NCBI GenBank assembly: GCA_012515615.1
Contig: JAAYYB010000365.1
Span: 1-34,356, forward strand
DNA: 34,356 bases
Source: Fibrobacter sp.
GTDB taxonomy: Bacteria; Fibrobacterota; Chitinivibrionia; Chitinivibrionales; Chitinispirillaceae
Reading direction: 5' to 3'
Shown: in pieces, positions 1 through 7,858 of the stretch
How positions within the stretch are numbered: the stretch's first letter is position 1
Layout: each line of letters opens with the position of its first letter
Made by a program: the position numbers and the translations under genes
The notes under the pieces: model-generated
What the model was told of the DNA's origin: nothing
The model's database searches: none
The model's input: only the letters and a program-made list of their open reading frames with translations

Positions 1-178
1 CTCTGAGGTGAAAGAGTGACTTAACTTGTTAAATGCTCCCTCGGGGGTCACAAAGTCACCTCTGAGGTGAAAGAGTGACTTAACTTGTTAAATACTTCCC
101 CCGGGGGTCACAAAGTCACCTCTGAGGTGAAAGAGTGACTTAACTTGTTAAATGCTCCCTCGGGGGTCACTGAGTCAT
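1..178. repeat. 60-bp direct tandem repeat, about 3 units
   Basis: Three head-to-tail units of 59-60 bp start at 1, 60 and 120, each beginning CTCTGAGGTGAAAGAGTGAC and ending in GTCAC plus a short tail. A fourth, decayed start (CTCTGGGGTGAG) follows at 179. Units differ by a few substitutions and one indel. GAGGTGA near each unit start is complementary to TCACCTC across the unit boundary, and GTGAC pairs with GTCAC within a unit, so the array could fold. There are no unique spacers, so it is not CRISPR. It may extend left of the window. Confidence 0.9.
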
Positions 179-204
179 CTCTGGGGTGAGTTAGCGACAT
201 GTTT

Positions 205-310
205 TGTAGATTCCCAAATTAATTCCCGAAAATGTTACGGAAATTTTAAATCCGGGAATAGCCCCCACAATTGTGCGGAAATTAGGTCTGAGATAATTTG
301 GGAACCTACA
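205..310. repeat. 106-bp inverted-repeat (MITE-like or structured) element
   Basis: The ends are 17-bp inverted repeats with one mismatch: TGTAGATTCCCAAATTA at 205-221 and TAATTTGGGAACCTACA at 294-310. A nested inverted repeat lies inside (ATTCCCG at 222-228 and CGGGAAT at 253-259), and ACAATTGT at 267-274 is self-complementary. No convincing coding frame is present. It could be a small non-autonomous element or a structured RNA. The flanks do not show a clear target duplication. Nothing further is recognised from 311 to the terminator near 500. Confidence 0.6.
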
Positions 311-499
311 CTACTTCAAGCATCCGATTCTTCCAAAACATTAACTCCCATGCTATAAATTACTGCCGTTATTCAAGTTACAGCTCCTCCAAATCCACCC
401 ATTCTTATCTAAAATCACAACATATCCCGAATTCATCGTAATACACCAATTCTGTAACAGTGAAAATTGTACTGATTATTTCAGAGGTGACCGAAATAC

Positions 500-549
500 C
501 ACAAAAACAAAAGGTGTGGATCGGTCCTGGTTTACCAATCCACACCTTT
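500..549 (-). terminator. Rho-independent terminator of the CBS gene
   Basis: AAAGGTGTGGAT (510-521) and ATCCACACCTTT (538-549) form a perfect 12-bp stem with a 16-nt loop. Read on the minus strand, the stem is followed by a T-rich run (TTGTTTTTGT). It lies 37 bp past the stop of the minus-strand CBS gene, which is where its terminator would be expected. Confidence 0.8.
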
Positions 550-585
550 CCTCAGTGATTAATTTATCCAACACCAATTTCAGGT

Positions 586-1032
586 TTAAGAACTGGTTCC
601 TGAAATGTAGGTTTTCATGGATTCATTTTCTACAAGGGCATGACGAAGCTGGTTTTTGACCACATCCCCGATAGAGATAACCCCGGTTAGTTTTCCATCC
701 TCCAGGACCGGTATATGGCGGATCCGCCTGGAGGTCATCAGCTCCATCACCAGGTCGATAGTGTCATTCTGAGATGCCGTTACAAGCTTCTCTTTTCCGG
801 TCATGATATCCTGAACTGTTATATTAAGGATAGAGCCATTGCGTTCACTGACAGCATGGAGAATATCTCTTTCGGTAATTATTCCCTCTATTTGATTCTG
901 CTCAGATGTAACCATTAGGGCACCGATTCTGTGCTGATTCATAACTTGAACGCACTCAAGTACCGGTTTGGTCTTACCAATGGTAAAAAGCTCGTTCTTC
1001 TTTGTTTTCAGCAGGTCTGAGACTGTCAGCAT
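586..1032 (-). CDS. CBS-domain-pair protein
   Basis: A 148-residue protein made almost entirely of two CBS domains, roughly residues 8-66 and 74-132. Typical CBS features are visible: HRIGALMVT, GIITERDIL in the first and IRHIPVLEDG, GVISIGDVV in the second. Stand-alone CBS pairs usually bind adenine nucleotides and act as sensors or regulators of a partner, but no partner is fused here. It is transcribed away from the hox operon, with a 536-bp divergent region between them, and is followed by its own terminator. The ATG at 1032 is preceded by AGAGGAGATC, a good ribosome-binding site. A link to hydrogenase control is only positional. The domain call is secure; the ligand and role are unknown. 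Confidence 0.9.
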   Translation of the reverse strand: MLTVSDLLKTKKNELFTIGKTKPVLECVQVMNQHRIGALMVTSEQNQIEGIITERDILHAVSERNGSILNITVQDIMTGKEKLVTASQNDTIDLVMELMTSRRIRHIPVLEDGKLTGVISIGDVVKNQLRHALVENESMKTYISGTSS

Positions 1033-1568
1033 GTGATCTCCTCTGATTGGGATTAGATATTGTGTAACTGACTATATACCGCCAATCTACTAAATTTATT
1101 TGTTTACCAATGTGGTTTGCAATATCCTGAGCCATTCTTCAAATATTTTATCTTTATTGGGAATTTCGTGTCATTTATTTGTACCTTTTTCACAAAACGC
1201 ACTGGACACCAGACTCTTTATTGTGAAAAAAATATCATTATTTCCTTGTGTTCTTGTTATAGAGAGTGTATTTTTCTTATTATAGTGTAGAAATCCAAAA
1301 TCCTCAAGGTAAAAGCATACATGAAACATTCTGTTCCAGAGACAAAAAGCCAACACGTTTCTGTTGCTGCCAAAATGATACCAACTCTACAATACTCTGA
1401 AGCTGAAACTGTTTTTAGATCAAAAAGCAATTTCATGCAGTCTTTTTCAAAAATAGTAAACTTAACAAAAAAACATACCTGTTTTGATTCCGAATTCCAT
1501 TCTGCGGCTTCCATAGCGGAGCCCAGTGCGGTATTTGGAAGAAAACCTCTACTTTAAGGTGCACAGAC
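1033..1568. other. Divergent intergenic region between CBS gene and hoxU
   Basis: This 536-bp AT-rich region holds the control regions of both flanking genes. One frame on the plus strand is open from an ATG at 1321 to a stop at 1555-1557, just before hoxU. Its product has no recognisable domain and only a weak AAGGT upstream, so I do not call it a gene. No clear sigma-54 site or riboswitch was recognised. Confidence 0.5.
1254..1283 (+). promoter_or_regulatory. Candidate sigma-70 promoter for hoxUYHW
   Basis: TTGTTA at 1254-1259 and TATTAT at 1278-1283 are separated by 18 bp and resemble -35 and -10 boxes. Transcription would start near 1290 and leave a leader of about 280 nt before hoxU. 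The region is AT-rich, so a chance match is quite possible. Confidence 0.3.
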
Positions 1569-2294
1569 ATGAGTGAAACCGTAAAAATTACAATCGATGG
1601 CAAGGAAATTGTCGCAGAAAAGGGTTCCTATATCCTTGCAGCGGCAATCAAAAACGGGATTTATATCCCTACTCTCTGCAATGTCGAAGGGATTAAACCC
1701 AGGGGCTCCTGCAGAATCTGTACTGTTAAGGTAAACGGCAGAATGATGACAGCCTGTTCCACACCGGTTGCAGACGGAATGAAGGTTGAAAATGACACGG
1801 AGGAAATCAGGGAGATCCGCAAGCAGATTATTGAACTTCTGTTTGTTGAAGGAAACCATTACTGCCCGGCATGCGAAAAGTCAGGAAACTGCGAACTGCA
1901 GGCGCTGGGCTACCGTTATGGTATGTTGGTGCCCCGTTTCACTTATGAGTTCCCCAACCGCGATGTCGATGCTTCCAACCCAAAAATCATCAAGGATCAT
2001 AACCGTTGCATTCTCTGCAACAGATGCATCAGGTTGATTAAAGATGAAAAGGGAAGAAGCATGTTTGTCCCCAGAAAACGCGGGCACAAAATGACAGTCG
2101 AGATAGATAACGAACTGGCCATGACTATCTCCGACGAGCTTGCGCAGAAAGCAGCTGAAATTTGCCCTGTCGGCTCTATACTCAAGAAAGAAAAAGGCTT
2201 TAATATGCCTATTGATTCACGAAAATTTGACAAGAAACCAATTGGCTATGATATCGAGCAAGGCAAAGAAGCTGCAAGCTCGAAGGAGAACTAA
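1569..2294 (+). CDS. hoxU: NAD-linked [NiFe] hydrogenase diaphorase subunit HoxU
   Basis: A 241-residue iron-sulfur electron-transfer subunit, related to the N-terminal part of NuoG, that passes electrons between the hydrogenase dimer and the NAD-reducing part of group 3d hydrogenases. The N-terminal [2Fe-2S] domain has C37, C48, C51 and C63. Next comes a His/Cys cluster site (H97, C99, C102, C108 in NHYCPACEKSGNCELQ). A [4Fe-4S] site follows with C147, C150, C153 and C199 (EICPVGS). The KFDKKPIGYDI tail is typical of HoxU. It starts at an ATG after AAGGTG and ends 2 bp before hoxY, so it belongs to one operon with hoxYHW. The usual partners HoxF (NAD/FMN site) and HoxE are not adjacent: the gene upstream is an unrelated CBS protein on the other strand. 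Confidence 0.93.
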   Translation: MSETVKITIDGKEIVAEKGSYILAAAIKNGIYIPTLCNVEGIKPRGSCRICTVKVNGRMMTACSTPVADGMKVENDTEEIREIRKQIIELLFVEGNHYCPACEKSGNCELQALGYRYGMLVPRFTYEFPNRDVDASNPKIIKDHNRCILCNRCIRLIKDEKGRSMFVPRKRGHKMTVEIDNELAMTISDELAQKAAEICPVGSILKKEKGFNMPIDSRKFDKKPIGYDIEQGKEAASSKEN

Positions 2295-2296
2295 AC

Positions 2297-2836
2297 ATGC
2301 AAAAACCAGTAGTTGCCACCACTTCCCTGGCAGGCTGTTTCGGGTGCCACATGTCAATTCTTGACATCGACGAAAGAATTCTGGACCTTATTGAGCTTGT
2401 CGACTTCAACAAGTCCCCCATCACCGACATCAAGACATTTACCCGTCAGTGCGATATCGGAATTATCGAAGGGGGATGCTGCAATAATGAAAACGTGCAT
2501 ATTTTGAAAGAGTTCCGGAAAAACTGCAAAATTCTCATCTCATGCGGCGAATGTGCTCTCATGGGTGGACTACCTGCAATGAGAAACGGTATTCCGGTAA
2601 AAGAGTGCCTTGAAGAAGCATATCTCAAGAGCCCGACAGTAGATGATAAGATCATACCCCAGGATGCAGAACTTCCCATTATTCTTGACAAAGTTTATCC
2701 CTGTCATGAAATTGTCAAGATTGACTACTTTCTGCCGGGATGTCCGCCCAGGGCCGATCTTATATGGGATGCGCTTACCGCTCTTCTCAGCGGAAAGCCT
2801 TTGAACCTTGAATACGAAACTTTAAAATACGACTGA
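2297..2836 (+). CDS. hoxY: [NiFe] hydrogenase small subunit HoxY
   Basis: A 179-residue small subunit, the usual HoxY length, carrying the proximal [4Fe-4S] cluster that takes electrons from the NiFe site. The expected Cys positions are visible: CFGC (C14, C17), SCGEC (first Cys C83) and PGCPPRADLIW (C149). There is no Tat signal peptide and no medial or distal cluster domain, which fits a cytoplasmic group 3 enzyme. It sits between hoxU (2-bp gap) and hoxH (17-bp gap). An additional GGCCNNEN segment (C61, C62) is also present. The call is firm. Confidence 0.95.
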   Translation: MQKPVVATTSLAGCFGCHMSILDIDERILDLIELVDFNKSPITDIKTFTRQCDIGIIEGGCCNNENVHILKEFRKNCKILISCGECALMGGLPAMRNGIPVKECLEEAYLKSPTVDDKIIPQDAELPIILDKVYPCHEIVKIDYFLPGCPPRADLIWDALTALLSGKPLNLEYETLKYD

Positions 2837-2853
2837 TTATTACTGGAGATAAC

Positions 2854-4317
2854 ATGCCAAAGAAAATCACTATCGAACCTGTAACCAGGGTTGAAGGACA
2901 CGGCAAGGTAACTATCCACCTTGACGATAACAATAGGGTCACCCAGAGCAGGCTTCACATTGTGGAGTTCAGGGGTTTTGAAAGATTTGTTCAGGGACGT
3001 CCCTACTGGGAAGCACCGGTGCTTGTGCAGCGTCTCTGCGGTATCTGCCCTGTCAGCCACCATCTGGCTGCTGCCAAGGCAATAGATATCATCGCTGGAG
3101 TAGGACCTGAGGGGCTCTCCCCTGCAGGTGAAAAGATGCGTCGTCTGATGCACTACGGACAGATATTCCAGTCCCATTCACTGCATTTTTTCCATCTGGT
3201 TTCACCAGATCTTCTCTTTGGAGTTGATGGTGACCCGGCGATACGTAATGTGATCGGTGTAGCAATGCAGAATAAAGAACTGGCTGTTCAGGGTGTTCTG
3301 ATGCGTAAATTCGGCCAGGAAATAATAAAGGCCACTGCAGGCAAGAAGATCCACGGAACCGGAGCAATCCCCGGTGGTATCAACAAAAACCTCTCTGTTG
3401 CAGAACGGGATTACTTCCTTGACGGCAAGGCTATACCCAATGTAGATCAGATGATCGATTGGTCACTGGCTACACTGGAATTTTTCAAGCAGTACCATGC
3501 GGCCAATAAGGATTTTATAGATAACTACGCCTCTTTTCCCTCAAGCCATATGAGCCTTGTCAGAAAAGACGGCGCGATGGACCTGTACCACGGTGTTTTA
3601 AGAGTGGTTGACAGCGAAGGAAAGAAGCTTCTTGATGATATCGATTACCAGGATTACCTGAGCTATATCGGGGAAGAAGTTAAGAACTGGAGCTACATGA
3701 AGTTCCCTTATCTTAAATCACTGGGTAAAGAAAAAGGATGGTATAGAGTTGGCCCGCTGGCAAGACTCAACACCTGCGATTTCATCCCTACCCCTCTGGC
3801 ACAGAAGGAATTTGAGATTTTCAGAGCCTACACAAAGGGCAAGCCTAACGGCATGTCGATGCACATGCACTGGGCAAGGCTCATAGAAATCCTGCACGCT
3901 GCGGAAATGATAAAGATTCTGCTGAAGGATCCGGATCTGCAGAGCACAGACCTGGTAAGAAGGGGAAAGAAAGCCTTTGAAGGTGTCGGTCTGCTGGAAG
4001 CTCCGCGAGGCACACTGTTCCATCATTACAGGATCAACGAAAACGATCAGATTACCATGTGCAACCTGATTGTTTCCACCACAAACAACAATGAGCCGAT
4101 GAACAGGGCCGTAACCTGGGTGGCACAGAACACTATCTCCGGAAAAGCAGAGGTCACAGAAGGCCTGCTCAACGGAGTGGAAGTGGCGATCAGGGCCTAC
4201 GATCCATGCCTGAGCTGCGCTACACATGCAATGGGCAAAATGCCTCTGCAGGTTTCGATTTTCGATAGTGAAGAAAACCTTATCTGCGAAGGATCGAGAA
4301 ATATTGATAACCAATAA
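2854..4317 (+). CDS. hoxH: [NiFe] hydrogenase large subunit HoxH
   Basis: A 487-residue catalytic subunit holding the NiFe(CN)2CO centre. The L1 motif is RLCGICPVSHH with C62 and C65. The L2 motif is DPCLSCATH with C452 and C455. The protein continues 29 residues past H458 (AMGKMPLQ...). In this family that tail is removed by HoxW after nickel insertion, so the gene encodes a precursor. RVEGHGKV near the N-terminus is also characteristic. GGAGATAAC precedes the ATG. The 3' end overlaps the proposed hoxW start by 14 bp. All metal ligands are present, so the enzyme should be active once matured by the hyp products encoded at 13185-18841. Confidence 0.96.
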   Translation: MPKKITIEPVTRVEGHGKVTIHLDDNNRVTQSRLHIVEFRGFERFVQGRPYWEAPVLVQRLCGICPVSHHLAAAKAIDIIAGVGPEGLSPAGEKMRRLMHYGQIFQSHSLHFFHLVSPDLLFGVDGDPAIRNVIGVAMQNKELAVQGVLMRKFGQEIIKATAGKKIHGTGAIPGGINKNLSVAERDYFLDGKAIPNVDQMIDWSLATLEFFKQYHAANKDFIDNYASFPSSHMSLVRKDGAMDLYHGVLRVVDSEGKKLLDDIDYQDYLSYIGEEVKNWSYMKFPYLKSLGKEKGWYRVGPLARLNTCDFIPTPLAQKEFEIFRAYTKGKPNGMSMHMHWARLIEILHAAEMIKILLKDPDLQSTDLVRRGKKAFEGVGLLEAPRGTLFHHYRINENDQITMCNLIVSTTNNNEPMNRAVTWVAQNTISGKAEVTEGLLNGVEVAIRAYDPCLSCATHAMGKMPLQVSIFDSEENLICEGSRNIDNQ

Positions 4318-4777
4318 TTCTTCGGTTCTCGTTTACGGTTTCGGTAATCCCGGGCGCAGTGATGATGCGCTTGGGATTCTTTTTTCTGAAAAACTGGAAG
4401 AGATGAACTTTTCCAACATCTCTTTTGACAGCAACTATCAGCTCAATGCCGAAGATGCTCTTCTTATCTCAGAATTTGATATCGTTATCTTTGCGGATGC
4501 ATCCCTCACCCCGGAGAGCTTCAGCTTGAAACGGCTGAAACCCGCCCCGGAAGTCAGCTTTACAACTCACGCCATGCACCCATCATCGGTTGTTGCACTG
4601 TGCAACCAGCTTTACAACAAACACCCGCTGTGTCTTCTCATGGAAATCAGAGGTTATGAATGGGAGATGCGGGAGATGGTGTCAGACAGAGCTATGGAAA
4701 ACTTGAAGGGAGCTCTGGAGTACACTATTCCATTATTAAAAGATAGAAGTCTCTTTGTAGCAGACGGGGAATTCTGA
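4304..4777 (+). CDS. hoxW: Hydrogenase maturation endopeptidase HoxW (HyaD/HybD family)
   Basis: A protease that recognises nickel in the large subunit and cleaves its C-terminal tail. The N-terminus has the family signature VLVYGFGNPGRSDDALG (the acidic metal-sensing region GRSDD), followed by an acidic strand FDIVIFADAS and the late His region THAMHPSS. I place the start at the TTG at 4304 because the signature then sits about 8 residues from the N-terminus, as in relatives, and GAAGGA lies about 10 bp upstream. That gives 157 residues. An upstream in-frame ATG at 4226 would add 26 residues read out of frame through the hoxH L2 region and has no homology. The 14-bp overlap with hoxH suggests translational coupling. 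Confidence 0.88.
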   Translation: MITNNSSVLVYGFGNPGRSDDALGILFSEKLEEMNFSNISFDSNYQLNAEDALLISEFDIVIFADASLTPESFSLKRLKPAPEVSFTTHAMHPSSVVALCNQLYNKHPLCLLMEIRGYEWEMREMVSDRAMENLKGALEYTIPLLKDRSLFVADGEF

Positions 4778-4784
4778 GTCCCCG
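4765..4784. terminator. Possible terminator between convergent hoxW and methyltransferase genes
   Basis: CGGGGA (4765-4770) and TCCCCG (4779-4784) form a 6-bp GC-rich stem whose loop contains the hoxW stop codon. On the plus strand it is followed by GCTTTATT, a weak T-rich tail. The two convergent genes end only 10 bp apart, so a shared terminator here is reasonable but the T-run is poor. Confidence 0.4.
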
Positions 4785-4787
4785 GCT

Positions 4788-5417
4788 TTATTCTGAACTG
4801 CAGGTCATTAAAAAAAGCGGATACTCCCTTTTCCCTTTACCCCCGTGTTCCCTGACCACCCGATCGATTGTCTGAAACTCGACATTTATGAAACCGGCTC
4901 TCTCAGCCTTTGATTCAAGCTCTTCTCTGTCAAAACCATGGTGTCCGGAAAAGCCCTCGCCGTGAAATGAACCATCTTCTTTGTCCAGATCTGCAATACA
5001 CAGATGACCGCCGGTTCTCAGCATAGAATGAAATTTCCGCAAAACTTCGGGGACATCACTTACATGATGCATCGCAAGGAGCGTATAAATGATGTCAAAC
5101 TGCTCCTCGGGCGGGTCCGATTTCGTGAGGTCAATCTCAATAGCAGTCATATTCATCACAGATGTTTTCTCAATTTTTGACCTCACCACCTCAAGCATCC
5201 CTCTGGAACTGTCAGCCATAACAATCCTTTTGAGAAAAGGCTGCAGAAAAAAACTGACCAGCCCGGTTCCACACCCATACTCAAAAGCGGTACATTCCTT
5301 AGACGGCTGCACCTTATTCATTATCGCCCCGGCTGCAATCTCCGCCCTTTTTTTCTTTTCAGGATCCAGATCCCAGTCTTTTGCTCTGGAATCAAAGTCG
5401 TTTTTATCGTGGTTCAT
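4788..5417 (-). CDS. Class I SAM-dependent methyltransferase (UbiE/MenG-like fold)
   Basis: A 209-residue protein with a Rossmann-type methyltransferase core. Motif I is FEYGCGTGLVSFFL (residues 45-58). An acidic motif II follows at MADSSRGML, and the motif IV region is FDIIYTLLAMHHV, followed by LRTGGHLCIADLD. These assign the class but not the substrate. I chose the ATG at 5417, which has AAGGGTGA immediately upstream. The frame stays open to 5507, but the extra 30 residues are Cys/His/Gln-rich and lack a ribosome-binding site. It converges on hoxW. The heptamer repeat array lies just upstream and may separate it from the helicase gene on the same strand. Confidence 0.85.
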   Translation of the reverse strand: MNHDKNDFDSRAKDWDLDPEKKKRAEIAAGAIMNKVQPSKECTAFEYGCGTGLVSFFLQPFLKRIVMADSSRGMLEVVRSKIEKTSVMNMTAIEIDLTKSDPPEEQFDIIYTLLAMHHVSDVPEVLRKFHSMLRTGGHLCIADLDKEDGSFHGEGFSGHHGFDREELESKAERAGFINVEFQTIDRVVREHGGKGKREYPLFLMTCSSE

Positions 5418-5535
5418 TTCACCCTTCATCCATCTCTGTTTTGCTGTTGATTCAAATTGATTTATGCATTCAAACCCGCGCTGTTTATGACACGCATGCC
5501 GCAGCACTGATCGCTTAACACTCCCTACTCCAGAT

Positions 5536-5908
5536 TTCTTACTTTCTACTTCCTACTTCTTACTTTCTACTTTCTACTTCCTACTTCTTACTTCCTACTT
5601 CTTACTTCCTACTTCCTACTTCCTACTCCCTACTCCCTACTCCCTACTCCCTACTCCCTACTCCCTACTCCCAACTTCCTACTTCCTACTCCCTACTTCC
5701 TACTCCCTACTTCCTACTTCCTACTCCCTACTTCCTACTCCCTACTCCCTACTCCCTACTCCCTACACCCTACACCCTACACCCTACACCCTACACCCTA
5801 CACCCTACTCCCTACTCCCAACTCCCAACTCCCAACTCCCAACTCCCAACTCTCTACTCCCTACTCCCTACTTGCAACTTTCGACTTGCGACTTTCGACT
5901 TGCGACTT
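5536..5908. repeat. Degenerate heptamer microsatellite array, about 50 units
   Basis: About 370 bp is built of 7-bp units with the consensus CTACTCC on the plus strand. Variants occur in blocks: CTACTTC/TTACTTC at the left, CTACTCC in the middle, a run of CTACACC near 5761-5810, then CAACTCC near 5815-5850, and CGACTTG/CGACTTT at the right end. The phase of 7 is kept almost throughout. The block pattern suggests local duplication of already mutated units. The array fills the gap between the helicase stop (5909) and the methyltransferase promoter region. It has no spacers and no reading frame of note. Confidence 0.95.
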
Positions 5909-7627
5909 TTACCCTATCCCCAACTTCCTCATCCTTGAGAAAATTGCGCCTCTGCTTCTCCCCATTTCCTCCGCAATTTTCTTTACCGGGCTCCCTTTTG
6001 TCGTAAGAAACCTCAGTCTGTCATCATCCTGCTGTCGCCAGTACTGTCCTGCATTCAGAAGTTTCTCTTTTTGAATTTCTTGCTTTCGCGCATTCTCTTC
6101 TGACTGTCTTCTGTTCCCACTCTTTACACTCTGACAGTATGGGCTATGCTCACCAAATATTGAATTCGGTACAGTGATTCTGCCCCTGCTTCTGCTGATT
6201 GCCACATAAAGCAGATTAATCTCTTCATTAAGCTGATCTTTCTCAGGTGCAGACAGTTCATTTTTTTCGGTCAACCGTATCAGTTTCTTTTCAGTTACAA
6301 AATCATCCTCCAGTGTGACACTGTCATACTCCAGTCCTTTACACTTGTGCACAGTCGAGAAGATCATTTCCGCCCTGTCTTTGCAACTGTCTTCAAGGTG
6401 GTTTTCCTTCAGCCTTTTCAGATAAAAGGGAAGCATTTTGCCATGCTCATCAACCATTATTGTCATCGCAAGCAGCTCAGCATCTTCTGCCAGTTCCGCA
6501 TATTCCCGAAGTTCCTCGAATGATCTCACCTTTGAGATCATAGGGTCGCGGATAAGATCTCTTTTTTCAGTGTAAAGATTAAAAACATCCCAGATCGACG
6601 CTCCTTCAGAAGCATAAGTATAGGTGGAAAGATTACCCTCGAAATAGATCTTTCTGTTACTGTTTCCAACGCATGTGAAATTAATCGCCTCGCGCAGCAG
6701 CGCAAGGTTGGTCCTGGCAATTGTTGCCCGGGAAGATACCGTCCTGGCCTTTTTTCCCAGTCCGCGGATATTCACATCAAGTGGATTTTTCAGATAAGTC
6801 TTCCACTGAAGGACTGCCATGGCAAGATCGGCGATTGTCTGCGGAAAACGAAAGCTTGCAGTAAGGGAGTATTCTTTGAAATCAACACCGGAGAGCGCAT
6901 TTACAGCATAACGCCAGGAATATATCTGCTGGTGGACATCCCCTACTATAAGCTTCACCGCATGATCCTGTTGCAGGAACACATCAAGCATTACCGGCGA
7001 TGCATCCTGACCTTCATCGAATAGAATAATATCATAAGCGAGTCGGGGTTTACAAAGCTGATATTTTTTAAGGTAAAATTCATGGGGAATCTCAATTTTC
7101 CCTGAATTCATCAACGCCAGAAACTTCCTGGTCCCATCGATGATTCTGTTGTAATTCTTTTTAACAAAACCGAGTGCCTTCTCATCCCTCACCCAGTCGG
7201 TGTAATCAAGGTCCTGCACCTTTTCCTGAGGCTGACTGCAGAACAGTGAAGCAAATCGCCCGATATGGCGTGCAATTAAAACAGATGTAAGCGGATCTTT
7301 CCCCAGGGGCTTTATTTTAAGCATCTCGCTTATTTCCCAGGGTTTATACGATGCCCGGACTTTGTATTGGAACTGTGGGACAATGCGGCTCCAGGCCAGA
7401 GAATGAGCCGTCTCAACACGTATATTGCTGAGCCCTTCACATTCAAATCTGCGCAGGGCTTCCAGTTTTACAGATTTATTGAACGCAATGTATAGAATGC
7501 GTTTGTTTTTCCCCCGATGTCTTGCGTACTCCAGCAGCGTGCTTGTTTTACCGCTTCCAGCCACTGCATGAATTTTGACATTTCCCGAACTGTCAAGAAT
7601 CACTTTCTGCTCATCGGTGAGCCGCAT
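5909..7627 (-). CDS. UvrD/Rep-family superfamily 1 helicase with C-terminal HTH-like segment
   Basis: A 572-residue SF1A helicase or ATP-dependent nuclease-like motor. The motifs appear in order: Q-motif region [10 protein letters not shown], motif [11 protein letters not shown] (residues 21-30), motif [12 protein letters not shown], motif [14 protein letters not shown], motif [14 protein letters not shown], motif [15 protein letters not shown] and motif [14 protein letters not shown]. It is shorter than UvrD (about 720 residues). The last ~35 residues ([20 protein letters not shown]) look like a small helix-turn-helix DNA-binding module. I prefer the ATG at 7627, which puts the Q-motif at the N-terminus. 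A GTG at 7657 would add 10 residues but has no good ribosome-binding site. No nuclease domain is fused. Its role in repair or replication restart is inference. Confidence 0.88.
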   Translation of the reverse strand: MRLTDEQKVILDSSGNVKIHAVAGSGKTSTLLEYARHRGKNKRILYIAFNKSVKLEALRRFECEGLSNIRVETAHSLAWSRIVPQFQYKVRASYKPWEISEMLKIKPLGKDPLTSVLIARHIGRFASLFCSQPQEKVQDLDYTDWVRDEKALGFVKKNYNRIIDGTRKFLALMNSGKIEIPHEFYLKKYQLCKPRLAYDIILFDEGQDASPVMLDVFLQQDHAVKLIVGDVHQQIYSWRYAVNALSGVDFKEYSLTASFRFPQTIADLAMAVLQWKTYLKNPLDVNIRGLGKKARTVSSRATIARTNLALLREAINFTCVGNSNRKIYFEGNLSTYTYASEGASIWDVFNLYTEKRDLIRDPMISKVRSFEELREYAELAEDAELLAMTIMVDEHGKMLPFYLKRLKENHLEDSCKDRAEMIFSTVHKCKGLEYDSVTLEDDFVTEKKLIRLTEKNELSAPEKDQLNEEINLLYVAISRSRGRITVPNSIFGEHSPYCQSVKSGNRRQSEENARKQEIQKEKLLNAGQYWRQQDDDRLRFLTTKGSPVKKIAEEMGRSRGAIFSRMRKLGIG

Positions 7628-7800
7628 AATTACTTTCTTTGTCTGTTCTTTTTCCACAAGATAAAAATAGGTTCTGGCAGAGATGGCCTTGCAGGACTGA
7701 ATCAGGTAGCATCAGGATTCGTTCAAAGCCTTTATGCACAAGGGATAAGTGCAGTTCGCCCTGAACCGGGCGCATAAGTCAGGTTGTACGTAGATCTGCT

Positions 7801-7835
7801 GAAGAAAAGAAGATGCGCCCGCCAGAGGCGCATCT
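7801..7835 (-). terminator. Rho-independent terminator of the alpha-glucan operon
   Basis: AGATGCGCC (7811-7819) and GGCGCATCT (7827-7835) form a perfect 9-bp stem with a 7-nt loop. Read on the minus strand it is followed by TCTTTTCTTC. It lies 24 bp past the stop of the GT4 gene, the last gene of the operon. Confidence 0.8.
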
Positions 7836-7858
7836 GTGCATATATCAGAAGGTAATTG

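Noticed and set aside
1-180. CRISPR-like array from regularly spaced 60-bp repeats
   Set aside because: The units are contiguous and nearly identical along their full length with no unique spacers, and no cas genes are nearby.
152-358. 68-codon frame starting in the left repeat array
   Set aside because: It runs through the repeat and the inverted-repeat element, with no ribosome-binding site and no protein features.
1321-1557. 78-codon open frame in the hoxU leader
   Set aside because: Only a weak AAGGT 10 bp upstream and no recognisable domain; its end just before hoxU is probably coincidence. It is kept only as a remark in the intergenic entry.
4226-4303. Longer hoxW start at 4226
   Set aside because: The added residues are hoxH sequence read in another frame, and the family signature begins right after the TTG at 4304.
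5536-5908. Heptamer array as CRISPR or as telomere-like or coding repeat
   Set aside because: A period of 7 with no spacers and no sustained open frame of known type; it is a microsatellite.
7758-7773. Small hairpin CGCCCTGAACCGGGCG upstream of the helicase
   Set aside because: Short stem without a T-run in either direction; it does not qualify as a terminator.
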